64,000 bases of DNA from Vibrio sp. Of7-15 (GTDB lineage: Bacteria > Pseudomonadota > Gammaproteobacteria > Enterobacterales > Vibrionaceae): NCBI RefSeq assembly GCF_022347565.1, contig NZ_JAKRGH010000005.1, positions 1 through 64,000 on the forward strand. The letters run 5' to 3'. Position 1 is the stretch's first letter. Each line of letters begins with the position of its first letter. Below the pieces are notes generated by a model, which worked only from the letters and a program-made list of their open reading frames with translations, ran no database searches and was not told where the DNA came from. Made by a program: the position numbers and the translations under genes. Positions 10,513-21,614 of this stretch are shown here, one piece after another.

Positions 10513-11733
10513 ATGAACAGCGCACAAACAATACCAACACAAACCATGTCAACAGACAGACGATTGATAGCCTTGATGGTGCTACTCGTGCTGTTTAGCC
10601 CATTGGCCATTGATATTTACTTACCCGCCTTACCCATGATGGCCACCGATTTTGGGGTCGAAATGGCGTGGGCGCAAGACAGTATTACCTGGTTCATGTT
10701 TAGCATGGGTGTTGGACAGCTATTCGCAGGCCCACTGGCGGATCGCTATGGTCGTCGACCAATTGCGTTAGGCGGTATTCTTATTTATGGCTTCAGTGCT
10801 CTATTTGCTTGGAGCGCGGCACAAATCGATATGCTTTTGCTGGCGCGTTTACTGCAAGGTCTTGGTGCTTGTGCAACCTCAGTGGCGGCCTTTGCGGCGG
10901 TACGTGACAGCTTTGGCGCTGAGAAAAGCGGGAAGATGATTAGCTATCTAAATGGTGCGATTTGTTTTATCCCTGCCCTCGCTCCGATTCTTGGCAGTTG
11001 GTTAACCCATGAGTTCGGTTGGCGTTCAAACTTCAGCTTTATGGCCGGGTTTGCAGTGATTGCTTTTCTGTTTATTGCGGTGTTCTTTAAAGAAACACGC
11101 CCTGAGCACACGCAAAGTTCAGGCCGATTAATCAGCCCAAGTCGTTATTTTTCGGTATTGAAACACCCTGTCTTTTTATTCCACGCCACGCTGTGCATGT
11201 TAGCGATGGCCGTGATCCTTGCTTATGTGACCTCTGCTCCGGCATTACTGATGGGGAAACTAGGTCTAAGCATGAGTGACTTTACTATGTGGTTTGGTGT
11301 GAATGCGATTTTTAACATTGCAGCTTGTATGCTAGCGCCAAAGTACATGGATAAATTTGGCACACGTAGTGCGCTTAATTTAGGGTTATCCGTGTTGGTT
11401 CTCGCTGGAGGATTGATGCTGGCCCTGAGTGAAATTCAGCAAGCCTGGGCTTTCATGGTTCCGATCTTTCTCTCGTCAGTTGGTTTTGCGTGGGTACTGG
11501 GATCGGCGGCAGGAAAGGCGTTAGCACCGTTTGGTGATCGCGCTGGGACTGCGGCGGCATTATTAGGGTTATTTCAAATGAGTGGTGCAGGAGTCATTGT
11601 TGGCACAATGCAAAGATTAGAGCTCGCTCCTTCACTGCTTTTAACCTTACAAATGTGGCTTTTATTACCAGGCTTGCTGATTCTTTGGTCTCGTTTGGGT
11701 AAACAATGGCATGCCCCCGTTAAAGTGAACTAA
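10513..11733 (+). CDS. Bcr/CflA-family drug efflux transporter (MFS)
   Basis: The protein has 406 residues and about twelve membrane segments. The MFS motif A (GPLADRYGRRP) follows the second segment and the family opening PLAIDIYLPALPMMA is typical of Bcr/CflA drug:proton antiporters. It should export small toxic compounds from the cytoplasm. The substrate cannot be read from the sequence. It is divergent from a LysR gene and ends at its own terminator. Confidence 0.9.
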   Translation: MNSAQTIPTQTMSTDRRLIALMVLLVLFSPLAIDIYLPALPMMATDFGVEMAWAQDSITWFMFSMGVGQLFAGPLADRYGRRPIALGGILIYGFSALFAWSAAQIDMLLLARLLQGLGACATSVAAFAAVRDSFGAEKSGKMISYLNGAICFIPALAPILGSWLTHEFGWRSNFSFMAGFAVIAFLFIAVFFKETRPEHTQSSGRLISPSRYFSVLKHPVFLFHATLCMLAMAVILAYVTSAPALLMGKLGLSMSDFTMWFGVNAIFNIAACMLAPKYMDKFGTRSALNLGLSVLVLAGGLMLALSEIQQAWAFMVPIFLSSVGFAWVLGSAAGKALAPFGDRAGTAAALLGLFQMSGAGVIVGTMQRLELAPSLLLTLQMWLLLPGLLILWSRLGKQWHAPVKVN

Positions 11734-11763
11734 CATTTTGCGACGGAAATAGTTATTTAAAAG

Positions 11764-11793
11764 GCCAGTATTGTATTTTACTGGCTTTTTTTA
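11764..11793 (+). terminator. Terminator after the Bcr/CflA gene
   Basis: The stem GCCAGTA/TACTGGC (64-70 and 79-85 of this block) is followed by seven T. It ends the efflux gene transcript. Confidence 0.88.
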
Positions 11794-11933
11794 TTTCCGT
11801 TTTAGGAATTCAGTAGTATATTTAACATTCAAACGAACTTATGCTGAATTGAATAATTATCTGACTTGTGCAGATGATGAGCCGTTCGGTATCAACCTCA
11901 TTTATACTTGTTATATTAAGGCATGTATTACCT

Positions 11934-12221
11934 ATGTCGTTATCCACGATTGAAATGGCGCGCATCTTAGAACAGATGGAAGATTCGCCAGAAAAACTGA
12001 TGTTTGGCAAATTATTGACGGAATTAGGCAATCAAAGCGAAGAACGTATTCGCAGTGCCGCAAGACAGGTTCCTATTAATTATTTACGAGACTTTGTATT
12101 TCAGTTCCAGAAAGTAATTGAAGAACGCAAAGGTGAGCGTATATCTGAATTAGCAGCCGAAATAGCAAAAGATGGTTTTAGTGCCGACGAGCTGCGTGAA
12201 TATTTAACGAATACGAAATAA
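11934..12221 (+). CDS. tsrA: H-NS-like oligomerisation-domain protein, TsrA homologue
   Basis: This 95-residue protein resembles only the N-terminal half of H-NS: a helical RSAARQVPINYL...VIEERKGER segment, then AKDGFSADELREYL, comparable to the IADGIDPNELL linker of H-NS. The DNA-binding domain is absent. V. cholerae TsrA (VC0070, by memory a structural mimic of H-NS that regulates type VI secretion and horizontally acquired genes) lies at the same place after the same pump. I chose the ATG at 11934. The frame is open to 11868, but the extra 22 residues look like leader sequence. Confidence 0.75.
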   Translation: MSLSTIEMARILEQMEDSPEKLMFGKLLTELGNQSEERIRSAARQVPINYLRDFVFQFQKVIEERKGERISELAAEIAKDGFSADELREYLTNTK

Positions 12222-12269
12222 TTAATAAGGGAGTCTCCTCCCTTACTGATGCATATATTAATCAGCGGA

Positions 12270-13190
12270 TTATATTTCTGTGTGGGGCTTTTTATTTGTC
12301 CCATTATTTTTGGTCGTAAATGCAATCTGCTGAATAATTAACCCAATAACAATGAGTACTAGCCCTATTAGTGTTGAGCTGTGAATGGTTTCTCCAATAA
12401 TAGTGGCCAGTAGCAGTAAAGAAATAAATGGGGAGGCAAAAATAAGATTACTGATACGGGCTGTATTTTGGGTCAACTTGAGTGCACTTAACCATAATAC
12501 AAAAGTAATTCCCATTTCGAACAGACCCACATAGCTAACGGCTAGCCATCCTTGCCATGGAATATGGCTCCAGCCAGCGCCTTCGTAAAGGCTTATACCG
12601 AATGCAAAAGGCAGCGCCACCAAAAAGCCTAATAATAAGCCAAGAATTGGATCGGCCTTATTCTTTGCATTTAGGATCCAGTACATGGCCCACAACAATG
12701 TCGATAGCAATGCCAAGGCTACCCCCATTGGGCTGTCAAATTGCAGCGCCATGACATCCCCTTTTGTGGCAATGACCACCACACCAAAATAACCTAATGT
12801 GCAAGCTACCCAATCCTGTTTTCTGATTTTTTGACCAAGAAAAACGGCGGCCATTAAGGTCAGGGTGATCGCCCAACTGTAGTTCAGAGGTTGAGCCTGA
12901 GAGGCGGGTAATAATTCATAAGCCTTAAATAAAATAAGGTAATAAGCCAATGGATTAATGCAGCCTAACAAAAAATAATAACCAGGGTTGGCAAGAAACG
13001 TGGGTATTAGTAACTTAATTTTTTTCTGGTAAGTGGCTACCCCTGCCAAGGCTAATGCTGATACAAAACTAGCAGCAGTTAACATCTGAATTGGGGTTAA
13101 ATATTCAAGCGTAATTTTAAAAGCGGTAGCAACGGTAGACCACAGTAATACTGCAGCAATACCAAAGCCGATAGCACGACGTTCATCCAT
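12270..13190 (-). CDS. EamA/DMT-family transporter
   Basis: About ten hydrophobic segments in 306 residues, arranged as two EamA repeats (repeat one starts GFGIAAVLLWSTVATAFK, repeat two near PMGVALALLSTLLWAMYW), place it in the drug/metabolite transporter superfamily of the inner membrane. The substrate is unknown. I used the ATG at 13190. A GTG at 13220 would add ten residues. It is convergent with tsrA, and a 7-bp hairpin without a T run lies between them at 12227-12244. Confidence 0.88.
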   Translation of the reverse strand: MDERRAIGFGIAAVLLWSTVATAFKITLEYLTPIQMLTAASFVSALALAGVATYQKKIKLLIPTFLANPGYYFLLGCINPLAYYLILFKAYELLPASQAQPLNYSWAITLTLMAAVFLGQKIRKQDWVACTLGYFGVVVIATKGDVMALQFDSPMGVALALLSTLLWAMYWILNAKNKADPILGLLLGFLVALPFAFGISLYEGAGWSHIPWQGWLAVSYVGLFEMGITFVLWLSALKLTQNTARISNLIFASPFISLLLLATIIGETIHSSTLIGLVLIVIGLIIQQIAFTTKNNGTNKKPHTEI

Positions 13191-13325
13191 GGCAGTAACT
13201 TCAACTAAGAGAAAAGGCACTCAGTCTATATAGGTAACCGTACAGCGAAAACTGGACATTGATCCAGTATCCGAATAGCCTAGCTTCATAATCCCAATGA
13301 GCATTTGAAAGTTAGGTTGTAGAGC

Positions 13326-14849
13326 ATGATCCAGTGGTTGGCTGAATACAGTCATGTAGTGTTGGCAGCGGTGTCGGGCGGTGTTATCAGTCTTGGTTGT
13401 TGCAGTGTGTGGTTTAAAAGCCGTTACCAACAGCAAACAGCGTTGTTAGAGCAGCAATTGGCGTCGGAAAAAAAATTAGCACAAAGCCACTTGCAGCAAT
13501 TGCAAATGCAGCTTGATGAGAAAAACAATGAGCTGGATGAACTGGATATTGAACGCGACAAAATGGCCATGGAACTTCGTCAAATGCATGGGCGGCTCAT
13601 GGCTGCGGTAGAAAAGATGCGTCATTTTGAAGCACTGCAAAAAGAGCGCGTTTATTTAACACAGCAGCTGGAAGAATCGCGTCGTGGGACGGCGGAGTTA
13701 GAAGCTGATTTGCGTGAACAAGAAGCGCGTAGCCAAGAAGAGCGACGTTCAGCCCAAGAAAAGATTGTGTTGTTAGAAAATGCAGAGCAACGTTTAAAAG
13801 TGCAGTTTGAAAGCCTGGCAAATCAGCTTTTTGAACATAAATCGAAAACTGTCGATGAACAAAATAAGGTGAGTTTAGAAGGATTGTTATCACCGCTTAA
13901 AGAGCAGCTGGAAGGTTTTAAAAAGCAGGTGAACGACAGTTTTGGTTTTGAAGCCAAAGAGCGTCATACCTTAGTGCACGAAATTCGCAGTTTGCAGCAG
14001 TTAAACGAAAGGATGACGCAAGAAGCGGTGAACTTAACCCAGGCCCTGAAAGGAGATAATAAGCAGCAAGGCAACTGGGGGGAGGTGGTACTGGCGCGCG
14101 TGTTGCAAGAGTCGGGTTTGCGTGAAGGGCATGAATATCATACGCAAGTTAACTTAGAAAATGATGAAGGTAAGCGTTATCAACCTGATGTGGTGGTGCA
14201 TTTACCGCAACAAAAAGACGTGGTGGTGGATGCCAAAATGGCCTTGGTTGCCTATGAACGTTATTTTAACGGAGAAACGTTTAACGAGCGTGAAATCGCG
14301 TTAGATGATCACCTGACTGCCATTCGTGCACATCTGCGTGGGCTAGGGAGAAAAGATTATCATCAGTTACATGGCATTCGTAGTTTAGATTACGTGTTGA
14401 TGTTTATTCCGGTAGAGCCGGCTTTCCAAGTGGCTGTTGAGGCAGACCCAAGCTTGATCAGTGATGCTATGGAACAAAACATTATTATTGTGAGCCCAAC
14501 CACCTTACTGGTAGCGCTTCGTACCATTAATAATTTGTGGCGAAATGAACGCCAGAATCAAAATGCCAAAGTGATTGCAGAACGAGCCAGTAAACTGTAC
14601 GACAAAATGCGTTTATTCATGAATGACATGGAAGCGATGGGCGGGGCATTAGATAAAGCCAACCAAAGTTACCAAGGGGCCATGAATAAACTGGTGTCTG
14701 GGCGGGGTAATTTAATTCGCCAAGCCGAAAGCTTTAAAGAACTTGGTGTAGAGGTAAAACGAGACATTAGCCGATCTGCCATAGAGCAAGCTTTTGACAA
14801 TGAGGCAGTGCAAACATTTGGTGCTAGTGAGGCCGATAAAGTAAACTAA
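13326..14849 (+). CDS. rmuC: RmuC family protein (PD-(D/E)XK-like)
   Basis: RmuC (507 residues) limits recombination-dependent inversions in E. coli and is a predicted nuclease. An N-terminal membrane segment (about residues 9-27) is followed by a long glutamine/glutamate-rich coiled coil to about residue 170 and then the RmuC domain, with GNWGEVVLARVLQESGL and the nuclease-like QPDVVVHLPQ...VVVDAKMALVAY. The length and order match the family. It is followed by ubiE 101 bp downstream. Confidence 0.93.
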   Translation: MIQWLAEYSHVVLAAVSGGVISLGCCSVWFKSRYQQQTALLEQQLASEKKLAQSHLQQLQMQLDEKNNELDELDIERDKMAMELRQMHGRLMAAVEKMRHFEALQKERVYLTQQLEESRRGTAELEADLREQEARSQEERRSAQEKIVLLENAEQRLKVQFESLANQLFEHKSKTVDEQNKVSLEGLLSPLKEQLEGFKKQVNDSFGFEAKERHTLVHEIRSLQQLNERMTQEAVNLTQALKGDNKQQGNWGEVVLARVLQESGLREGHEYHTQVNLENDEGKRYQPDVVVHLPQQKDVVVDAKMALVAYERYFNGETFNEREIALDDHLTAIRAHLRGLGRKDYHQLHGIRSLDYVLMFIPVEPAFQVAVEADPSLISDAMEQNIIIVSPTTLLVALRTINNLWRNERQNQNAKVIAERASKLYDKMRLFMNDMEAMGGALDKANQSYQGAMNKLVSGRGNLIRQAESFKELGVEVKRDISRSAIEQAFDNEAVQTFGASEADKVN

Positions 14850-14950
14850 GCACAGTACCGCTTCAGACTGGTGATGGTCAATTTTGCTTGGTTGAGCGAA
14901 ATACATCATCATTTGTTTGAAGTGGTGCTCTATTCTTTAGGGGAAAATAC

Positions 14951-15739
14951 ATGACGGATTCAACAGTAAACTCATCTCAGGGCGCTTCAGTGCAAGAACA
15001 AAATACAACTCATTTTGGTTTTCAAACCGTAGCCAAAGAAGAAAAAGTAGCAAAAGTTGCGGAAGTTTTTCACTCGGTTGCCGCAAAGTACGACATCATG
15101 AACGATTTAATGTCGGGTGGTATTCACCGTGTGTGGAAGCGTTTTACGATTGATTGCAGTGGAGTTCGTCCTGGTCATCGTGTACTGGATTTAGCCGGCG
15201 GCACTGGTGATTTGACCGCGAAATTTTCTCGCATTGTGGGCGATGAAGGCCAAGTGATTTTGGCAGACATCAACAACTCCATGCTGAATGTCGGTCGCGA
15301 TAAGCTGCGTGATATGGGCATTGTGGGCAATGTAAATTACGTACAGGCCAATGCGGAAGAACTGCCTTTCCCTGATGATCACTTCGACTGTATTACCATT
15401 GCTTTTGGTCTGCGTAATGTGACGGATAAAGACAAAGCATTGCGTTCTATGTTCCGTGTGTTAAAGCCGGGTGGTCGCTTATTGGTGCTTGAGTTTTCAA
15501 AACCAGTTCTTGAGCCGTTATCAAAAGTGTACGACGCGTACTCTTTCCATTTATTGCCAAAAATGGGTCAGTTGATTGCGAATGACGCAGAAAGTTACCG
15601 TTATTTAGCCGAGTCTATTCGGATGCACCCAGATCAAGAGACACTGAAGGGCATGATGGAAAACGCTGGCTTTGAGCAAACGAAATACTACAACTTAACG
15701 GGTGGTATTGTGGCTCTTCACCGCGGTTATAAATTCTGA
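14951..15739 (+). CDS. ubiE: Ubiquinone/menaquinone C-methyltransferase UbiE
   Basis: UbiE (262 residues) is the SAM-dependent C-methyltransferase shared by ubiquinone and menaquinone synthesis. The SAM site [12 protein letters not shown], the [15 protein letters not shown] block and [13 protein letters not shown] are present. The first 20 residues are a non-conserved lead before the family start. It begins the ubiE-ubiJ-ubiB group, separated from ubiJ by only 7 bp. Confidence 0.97.
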   Translation: MTDSTVNSSQGASVQEQNTTHFGFQTVAKEEKVAKVAEVFHSVAAKYDIMNDLMSGGIHRVWKRFTIDCSGVRPGHRVLDLAGGTGDLTAKFSRIVGDEGQVILADINNSMLNVGRDKLRDMGIVGNVNYVQANAEELPFPDDHFDCITIAFGLRNVTDKDKALRSMFRVLKPGGRLLVLEFSKPVLEPLSKVYDAYSFHLLPKMGQLIANDAESYRYLAESIRMHPDQETLKGMMENAGFEQTKYYNLTGGIVALHRGYKF

Positions 15740-15746
15740 GGACAAT

Positions 15747-16352
15747 ATGCCTTTAGACCCATTTGTTACAGGTGTTGTTGAAACAGCGATTAATAAGCTG
15801 TTGCAAGACGATCCGGAAAACACGCGCCGATTGACTCGTTTAAAAGGCAAAGTGATTAAGATCCACCTGAAAGAGTTAAAAAAAGATCTGATCTTTATAT
15901 TTAGCCATCAGATTGATGTGCTTTCTCAATACGAAGGTGAACCCGATTGTTACCTTGCATTGAATTTATCTGTGCTGCCTGAACTGCGAGAGCAAGCTAA
16001 TCTAACGCAGCTGATTAAATCGGATCAATTGGTGTTGGAAGGAGATATCCAACTTGCGCAGCAATTTTCTTCGTTACTCAGTGGCTTAAAACCTGATATT
16101 GAAGAGCAGCTATCCAAATACACTGGTGATGTGGTGGCTCATACTGTGGTGAGTGGTGTAAAAGGTGGCCTGTCTTGGTTGCAAGGACGCGCTCAAAAAC
16201 ACCAGACGCATTTGGCTGAAGTGATCACTGAAGAGTGGAAATTGGCCCCTGCGCCATTAGAAATTGCCCATTTTTGTGATCAAGTTGATGACTTAAACAG
16301 TGGAGTCTCTCGTTTAGAAGCCCGCTTAAACCGCCTGTTGGAGCGCACATGA
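15747..16352 (+). CDS. ubiJ: Ubiquinone biosynthesis accessory factor UbiJ (SCP2 domain)
   Basis: UbiJ (201 residues) binds ubiquinone intermediates and helps organise the soluble Ubi complex. An SCP2 lipid-binding domain covers about residues 15-115 and a helical tail with a coiled coil ([21 protein letters not shown]) ends the protein. I chose the ATG at 15747 after GAGGAC. The frame is open into ubiE, but that extension is not family-like. Its stop overlaps the ubiB start (ATGA). Confidence 0.93.
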   Translation: MPLDPFVTGVVETAINKLLQDDPENTRRLTRLKGKVIKIHLKELKKDLIFIFSHQIDVLSQYEGEPDCYLALNLSVLPELREQANLTQLIKSDQLVLEGDIQLAQQFSSLLSGLKPDIEEQLSKYTGDVVAHTVVSGVKGGLSWLQGRAQKHQTHLAEVITEEWKLAPAPLEIAHFCDQVDDLNSGVSRLEARLNRLLERT

Positions 16353-17983
16353 CCCCGGCAGAAATGAAACGTCTGTATCACATCACCAAAGTGCAACTTG
16401 AATATGGTTTAGACGAGTTGCTACCGGAACAAGCCTTTACTCAAGTGCCTAAAACTCTGCGCAAAGGACTCTTTTGGGTTAAAAACCGCTACCCAGAAAA
16501 ACCACTTGGTGAACGTTTACGTTTGGCATTGCAAGAGCTTGGTCCTGTGTGGATCAAGTTTGGTCAAATGATGTCTACCCGTCGCGATTTGTTCCCGCCG
16601 TTAATTGCCGATCAATTGGCTTTGTTGCAAGACCAAGTGGAATCATTTGATGGTCAATTAGCCAAAAATCAAATGGAAGCGGCTTTGGGTGGTCCACTAG
16701 AGAACTGGTTTACAGATTTTGACATTGTGCCATTGGCCTCAGCTTCTATTGCGCAAGTTCATACCGCAAAGTTGAAAGAAAATGGCCGTGAAGTCGTTCT
16801 TAAAGTTATTCGCCCCGATATTTTACCGGTGATAAAAGCGGACATTAAACTGATGTACCGCATGGCTCGTATTGTGGCCAAGTTGTTGCCAGAAGCGAGG
16901 CGCTTAAAGCCCGTTGAAGTGGTGCGTGAATACGAAAAAACATTGCTTGATGAGCTGAACCTAATGCGAGAAGCGGCTAACGCCATTCAGCTGCGTCGCA
17001 ACTTCGAAAACAGTGAAGAACTGTACGTGCCGGAGGTGATCAGCGATCTCAGCTCGGAAACCTTGATGGTATCGGAGCGTATCTACGGGATTCAAGTTTC
17101 AGATATCGAAGGGCTGAAAGCAAACGGCACTAACATGAAGTTGCTGGCTGAACGTGGTGTGACAGTCTTTTTCACCCAAGTGTTTCGCGACAGTTTCTTC
17201 CATGCTGACATGCACCCTGGCAATGTGTTTGTGTGCCCGAAAAATCCAGATAATCCACAGTGGATAGGGCTGGATTGTGGCATCGTGGGTACGTTGAACA
17301 AAGACGATAAACGCTATTTGGCAGAGAATCTGCTGGCGTTTTTCCACCGGGATTATCGCCGTGTGGCAGAGCTGCATGTGGATTCAGGGTGGGTACCGCA
17401 CGACACTAATATTGAAGACTTTGAGTTTGCGATTCGTACCGTGTGTGAGCCGATTTTTGCTAAGCCATTGTGCGATATTTCGTTTGGCCATGTTTTGCTT
17501 AACCTGTTTAATACTGCCCGACGCTTCAATATGGAAGTGCAGCCTCAGTTAGTGCTGCTGCAAAAGACGTTACTTTATGTCGAAGGGTTAGGTCGTCAGT
17601 TATACCCACAACTGGACTTATGGGATACCGCTAAGCCATTTTTGGAAGACTGGATGGCGCAGCAAGTGGGTCCGCAAGCCGTGATTAATGCGGTAAAAGA
17701 TCGTGCGCCATTTTGGGCTGAAAAACTTCCCGAGCTGCCAGAATTAGTTTATGACAGTTTGCGCCAGGGCAAGGTATTAAACCAAAGAATGGATACACTT
17801 TACGAAGGATATAGAGCGAGTAAGCGCCAACAAGCAACAGGCAAGCTCTTGTTTGGTATTGGGGCGACCTTAGTGGTATGTTCTGCCATACTTCTTAATA
17901 GTTATACTGAACAACTTTCTGCAGCCTGCGCTGTTGCAGGAGTCACGTTTTGGCTATTTAGCTGGCGTGCTTACCGTCAATAA
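16349..17983 (+). CDS. ubiB: ABC1/UbiB family kinase-like protein
   Basis: UbiB (544 residues) is an atypical membrane-bound kinase/ATPase needed for ubiquinone synthesis. The KxGQ-type motif ([16 protein letters not shown]) is at about residue 70, catalytic-loop residues are in [13 protein letters not shown] and the metal-binding block is IGLDCGIVG. Two hydrophobic segments close the protein (about 497-540). It overlaps ubiJ by 4 bp. The tat operon begins 67 bp later. Confidence 0.97.
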   Translation: MTPAEMKRLYHITKVQLEYGLDELLPEQAFTQVPKTLRKGLFWVKNRYPEKPLGERLRLALQELGPVWIKFGQMMSTRRDLFPPLIADQLALLQDQVESFDGQLAKNQMEAALGGPLENWFTDFDIVPLASASIAQVHTAKLKENGREVVLKVIRPDILPVIKADIKLMYRMARIVAKLLPEARRLKPVEVVREYEKTLLDELNLMREAANAIQLRRNFENSEELYVPEVISDLSSETLMVSERIYGIQVSDIEGLKANGTNMKLLAERGVTVFFTQVFRDSFFHADMHPGNVFVCPKNPDNPQWIGLDCGIVGTLNKDDKRYLAENLLAFFHRDYRRVAELHVDSGWVPHDTNIEDFEFAIRTVCEPIFAKPLCDISFGHVLLNLFNTARRFNMEVQPQLVLLQKTLLYVEGLGRQLYPQLDLWDTAKPFLEDWMAQQVGPQAVINAVKDRAPFWAEKLPELPELVYDSLRQGKVLNQRMDTLYEGYRASKRQQATGKLLFGIGATLVVCSAILLNSYTEQLSAACAVAGVTFWLFSWRAYRQ

Positions 17984-18049
17984 ACGGTAAGGTTAGCGGG
18001 CTAAGATTAGCTCCTTTTTTAACCCGAAATAAGCTGAGGTAAAACAAGC

Positions 18050-18301
18050 ATGGGTGGTATTAGTATTTGGCAACTTTTAATTATTGCTTTAATTATTGTG
18101 CTGTTATTTGGAACAAAAAAGCTACGTGGCATCGGCGGTGATTTAGGCTCAGCAGTAAAAGGCTTTAAAAAAGCAGTTACTGACGACAACACAGCGGCGA
18201 AAAAATCGGACGCTAAAGATGCAGATTTTGAACCAAAAAACCTAGAGCAACAAAAAGGTGAAAACGTTCAAGAAAGCCAAAAAAACAAAGAGCAGGTTTA
18301 A
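18050..18301 (+). CDS. tatA: Twin-arginine translocase subunit TatA
   Basis: TatA (83 residues) has one N-terminal membrane segment ([18 protein letters not shown]), the conserved [14 protein letters not shown] hinge and amphipathic helix, and a charged tail. It oligomerises to form the passage for folded proteins exported by the Tat pathway. It opens the tatABC operon and lies 3 bp before tatB. Confidence 0.97.
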   Translation: MGGISIWQLLIIALIIVLLFGTKKLRGIGGDLGSAVKGFKKAVTDDNTAAKKSDAKDADFEPKNLEQQKGENVQESQKNKEQV

Positions 18302-18304
18302 TTC

Positions 18305-18661
18305 GTGTTTGATATCGGTTTCTGGGAGCTGGTACTGATATCTGTCGTCGGGTTAGTGGTCTTAGGGCCAGAACGTTTACCTGTAGCTATTCGCTCCGTG
18401 TCGCGCTTTATTGGTGCGGCACGTGGCATGGCGAACAACGTAAAAGATGAGTTATCTCAAGAGCTCAAGATCCAAGAGCTGCAAGAGAACCTCAAAAAAG
18501 CCGAACAGATGGGTATGCAAGACTTATCTCCTGATTTGCAAAAGTCGGTTGAAGAGCTGAAACAAGCAGCAAAAGAGGTTCAGCATCCATACGCTAAACC
18601 TGAATCGGCTGCCGATAGTGGCTCGACATCCGCCGCCTCTAAGCAGGAAAAAGCAGAATAA
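18305..18661 (+). CDS. tatB: Twin-arginine translocase subunit TatB
   Basis: TatB (118 residues) pairs with TatC to recognise twin-arginine signal peptides. It starts with GTG at 18305. The family opening [25 protein letters not shown] with the conserved Glu and Gly-Pro hinge is present, followed by an amphipathic and coiled region and an Ala/Ser-rich tail. It lies 2 bp before tatC. Confidence 0.96.
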   Translation: MFDIGFWELVLISVVGLVVLGPERLPVAIRSVSRFIGAARGMANNVKDELSQELKIQELQENLKKAEQMGMQDLSPDLQKSVEELKQAAKEVQHPYAKPESAADSGSTSAASKQEKAE

Positions 18662-18663
18662 TT

Positions 18664-19410
18664 ATGTCATCAGTTGAACAAACTCAGCCGCTGTTCAGTC
18701 ATTTGATTGAACTGCGCAATAGGCTGCTGCGTGCAATGTTAGCCGTGATGGTCGTTTTCCTTGGCCTAGTGTGGTTTGCCAACGACATTTACGAGTTCTT
18801 GTCGTCACCACTGGTTGAGCGGTTGCCTGAAGGGGCGACTATGATCGCAACAGATGTTGCCTCACCTTTTTTTACCCCTATTAAATTGACACTGGTCACG
18901 TCTGTTTTTGTCGCAGTACCTGTCATTCTTTATCAAATTTGGGCATTTGTTGCGCCGGGTTTGTACAAGCATGAACGTCGCTTAGTGATGCCATTATTGG
19001 CTTCAAGCTCTTTACTGTTTTACTGCGGTGTGGCGTTTGCCTATTTTGTCGTATTTCCATTAGTGTTCAGCTTTTTTACCTCAATTGCTCCAGATGGTGT
19101 ACAAGTTGCTACCGATATTGCCAGTTACCTCGATTTTGTTTTAGCGCTGTTTATGGCATTTGGCATCGCGTTTGAAATACCCGTGGCGATCATCTTGTTG
19201 TGTTGGACAGGAGCGACGGATCCACAAAGCTTACGTGCAAAACGCCCATACATTATTGTGGCAGCGTTTGTGGTGGGGATGTTATTAACACCACCTGATC
19301 TGATCTCACAAACGCTATTGGCCATCCCAATGTGTTTGTTGTTTGAGGTCGGTTTGTTCTTTACGCGCTTTTATGTGCGAAAAGATCGTGAAGAAGATGA
19401 GCTGGAATAA
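18664..19410 (+). CDS. tatC: Twin-arginine translocase subunit TatC
   Basis: TatC (248 residues) is the six-span membrane receptor of the Tat pathway. The N-terminal [13 protein letters not shown] block, the [12 protein letters not shown] loop and six hydrophobic segments are visible, all matching the family. It ends the operon at a strong hairpin terminator. Confidence 0.97.
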   Translation: MSSVEQTQPLFSHLIELRNRLLRAMLAVMVVFLGLVWFANDIYEFLSSPLVERLPEGATMIATDVASPFFTPIKLTLVTSVFVAVPVILYQIWAFVAPGLYKHERRLVMPLLASSSLLFYCGVAFAYFVVFPLVFSFFTSIAPDGVQVATDIASYLDFVLALFMAFGIAFEIPVAIILLCWTGATDPQSLRAKRPYIIVAAFVVGMLLTPPDLISQTLLAIPMCLLFEVGLFFTRFYVRKDREEDELE

Positions 19411-19424
19411 CACTTAGCATGATA

Positions 19425-19457
19425 AAAAAGAGCTGACATGATGTCGGCTCTTTTTGT
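19425..19457. terminator. Bidirectional terminator between tatC and tatD
   Basis: A long inverted repeat (AAAAAGAGCTGACAT with ATGTCGGCTCTTTTT) with A and T tracts on its two flanks can stop transcription from tatC and, on the other strand, from tatD. Confidence 0.9.
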
Positions 19458-19485
19458 ATGTACAGTGCGTAGGCAACGAGGGCTT

Positions 19486-20247
19486 TTACAGTTTAAACAA
19501 GGTTTCGGCATTGCTGGTGGTGAGGGCATCCACTTCTTCGATGGTCATGTCACGTAACTCCGCCACACGTTTTGCCACCAATTGAGTGTATGCAGGCTCG
19601 TTACGTTTGCCTCTATGAGGTACTGGAGCCAAATAAGGGCAGTCTGTTTCCAGTACTACTTTACTTAAATCCAGGTGTGGGATCACTTTGTCCATCCCAC
19701 CATTTTTAAAGGTGCTTACGCCGCCGAGGCCAAGGTGAAAACCCAAGTCGTTAATGGCTTTAGCTTCTTCTACTGAGCCGCCAAAGCAATGGAATAGGCC
19801 CGTTAGATCGCCGTTTTGTTCTTTTTCTAAAATCGCCAGTACTTCTTGAATGGAATCTCGCGTATGGATGACAACGGGCAGTGCCATTTCTTTTGCCCAA
19901 TTTAACTGGGTGACTAATGCCTTTTCTTGTTCGGCTTGATAGGTTTTATCCCAGTAGAGATCAATGCCAATCTCACCGACGGCGATGAAGTTGTGCGTTG
20001 AAAATTGCTCGTAAATTTTTGCTAAGGTTTTATCCACATCTTGATTTACATAACATGGGTGCAGCCCCATCATAGAGCGACAAACGTCAGGGTAGGCCGC
20101 TTCGGTTTGTAGCATAGGCTCGATAGACTCAAGATCGATATTGGGCAGTAAAATACGGTCGATACCTTGTGCTAACGCACGTTTTACAACTTCATCTCGG
20201 TCTTGATCAAATTCTTTGGCATATATATGAGCGTGCGTGTCTATCAT
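19486..20247 (-). CDS. tatD: TatD family metal-dependent DNase
   Basis: The protein has 253 residues with the amidohydrolase-like TatD metal ligands: HAH at residues 4-6, Glu in VGEIGIDLYWD, His in VVIHTRDS, His in LFHCFGG and Asp in VLETDCPYLAP. TatD is a 3'-5' exonuclease linked to DNA repair. It lies next to tatABC but on the opposite strand. It is close to YcfH/YjjV paralogues, so the symbol rests partly on position. Confidence 0.88.
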   Translation of the reverse strand: MIDTHAHIYAKEFDQDRDEVVKRALAQGIDRILLPNIDLESIEPMLQTEAAYPDVCRSMMGLHPCYVNQDVDKTLAKIYEQFSTHNFIAVGEIGIDLYWDKTYQAEQEKALVTQLNWAKEMALPVVIHTRDSIQEVLAILEKEQNGDLTGLFHCFGGSVEEAKAINDLGFHLGLGGVSTFKNGGMDKVIPHLDLSKVVLETDCPYLAPVPHRGKRNEPAYTQLVAKRVAELRDMTIEEVDALTTSNAETLFKL

Positions 20248-20435
20248 GATGTCTGCTTATCAGTCTATTGATGGGAAGTAAGGTTACGATTTTATCGATT
20301 AAGTATACCATCAGTTACTGGCAAGATGACTAGGCTCTAGAAGCGGTAAGGTGAGACTAATCGGGCATTTTGGCGTATTCATTCTGTCGGCAAACACTGA
20401 CGGTGGTATGATTTCACTTAGATAACAAAAACTAA

Positions 20436-21509
<1,074 letters not shown>

Positions 21510-21542
21510 TTACAGCTTTTGAACACTCTATTTTGAGATAAG

Positions 21543-21579
21543 AAAAAGGCGATAGAGCACATGCTGTATCGCCTTTTTT
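21543..21579. terminator. Bidirectional terminator between hemB and gppA
   Basis: The stem AAAAAGGCGATA / TATCGCCTTTTT (21543-21554 and 21567-21578) has T tracts in both directions and separates the convergent hemB and gppA genes. Confidence 0.92.
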
Positions 21580-21614
21580 ACTACTGGTTAATAAAAACCG
21601 TAGAGAATCACAAA

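Noticed and set aside
12227-12250. Terminator between tsrA and the EamA gene
   Set aside because: A 7-bp AAGGGAG/CTCCCTT hairpin is there, but neither flank has a T run, so intrinsic termination is not supported.
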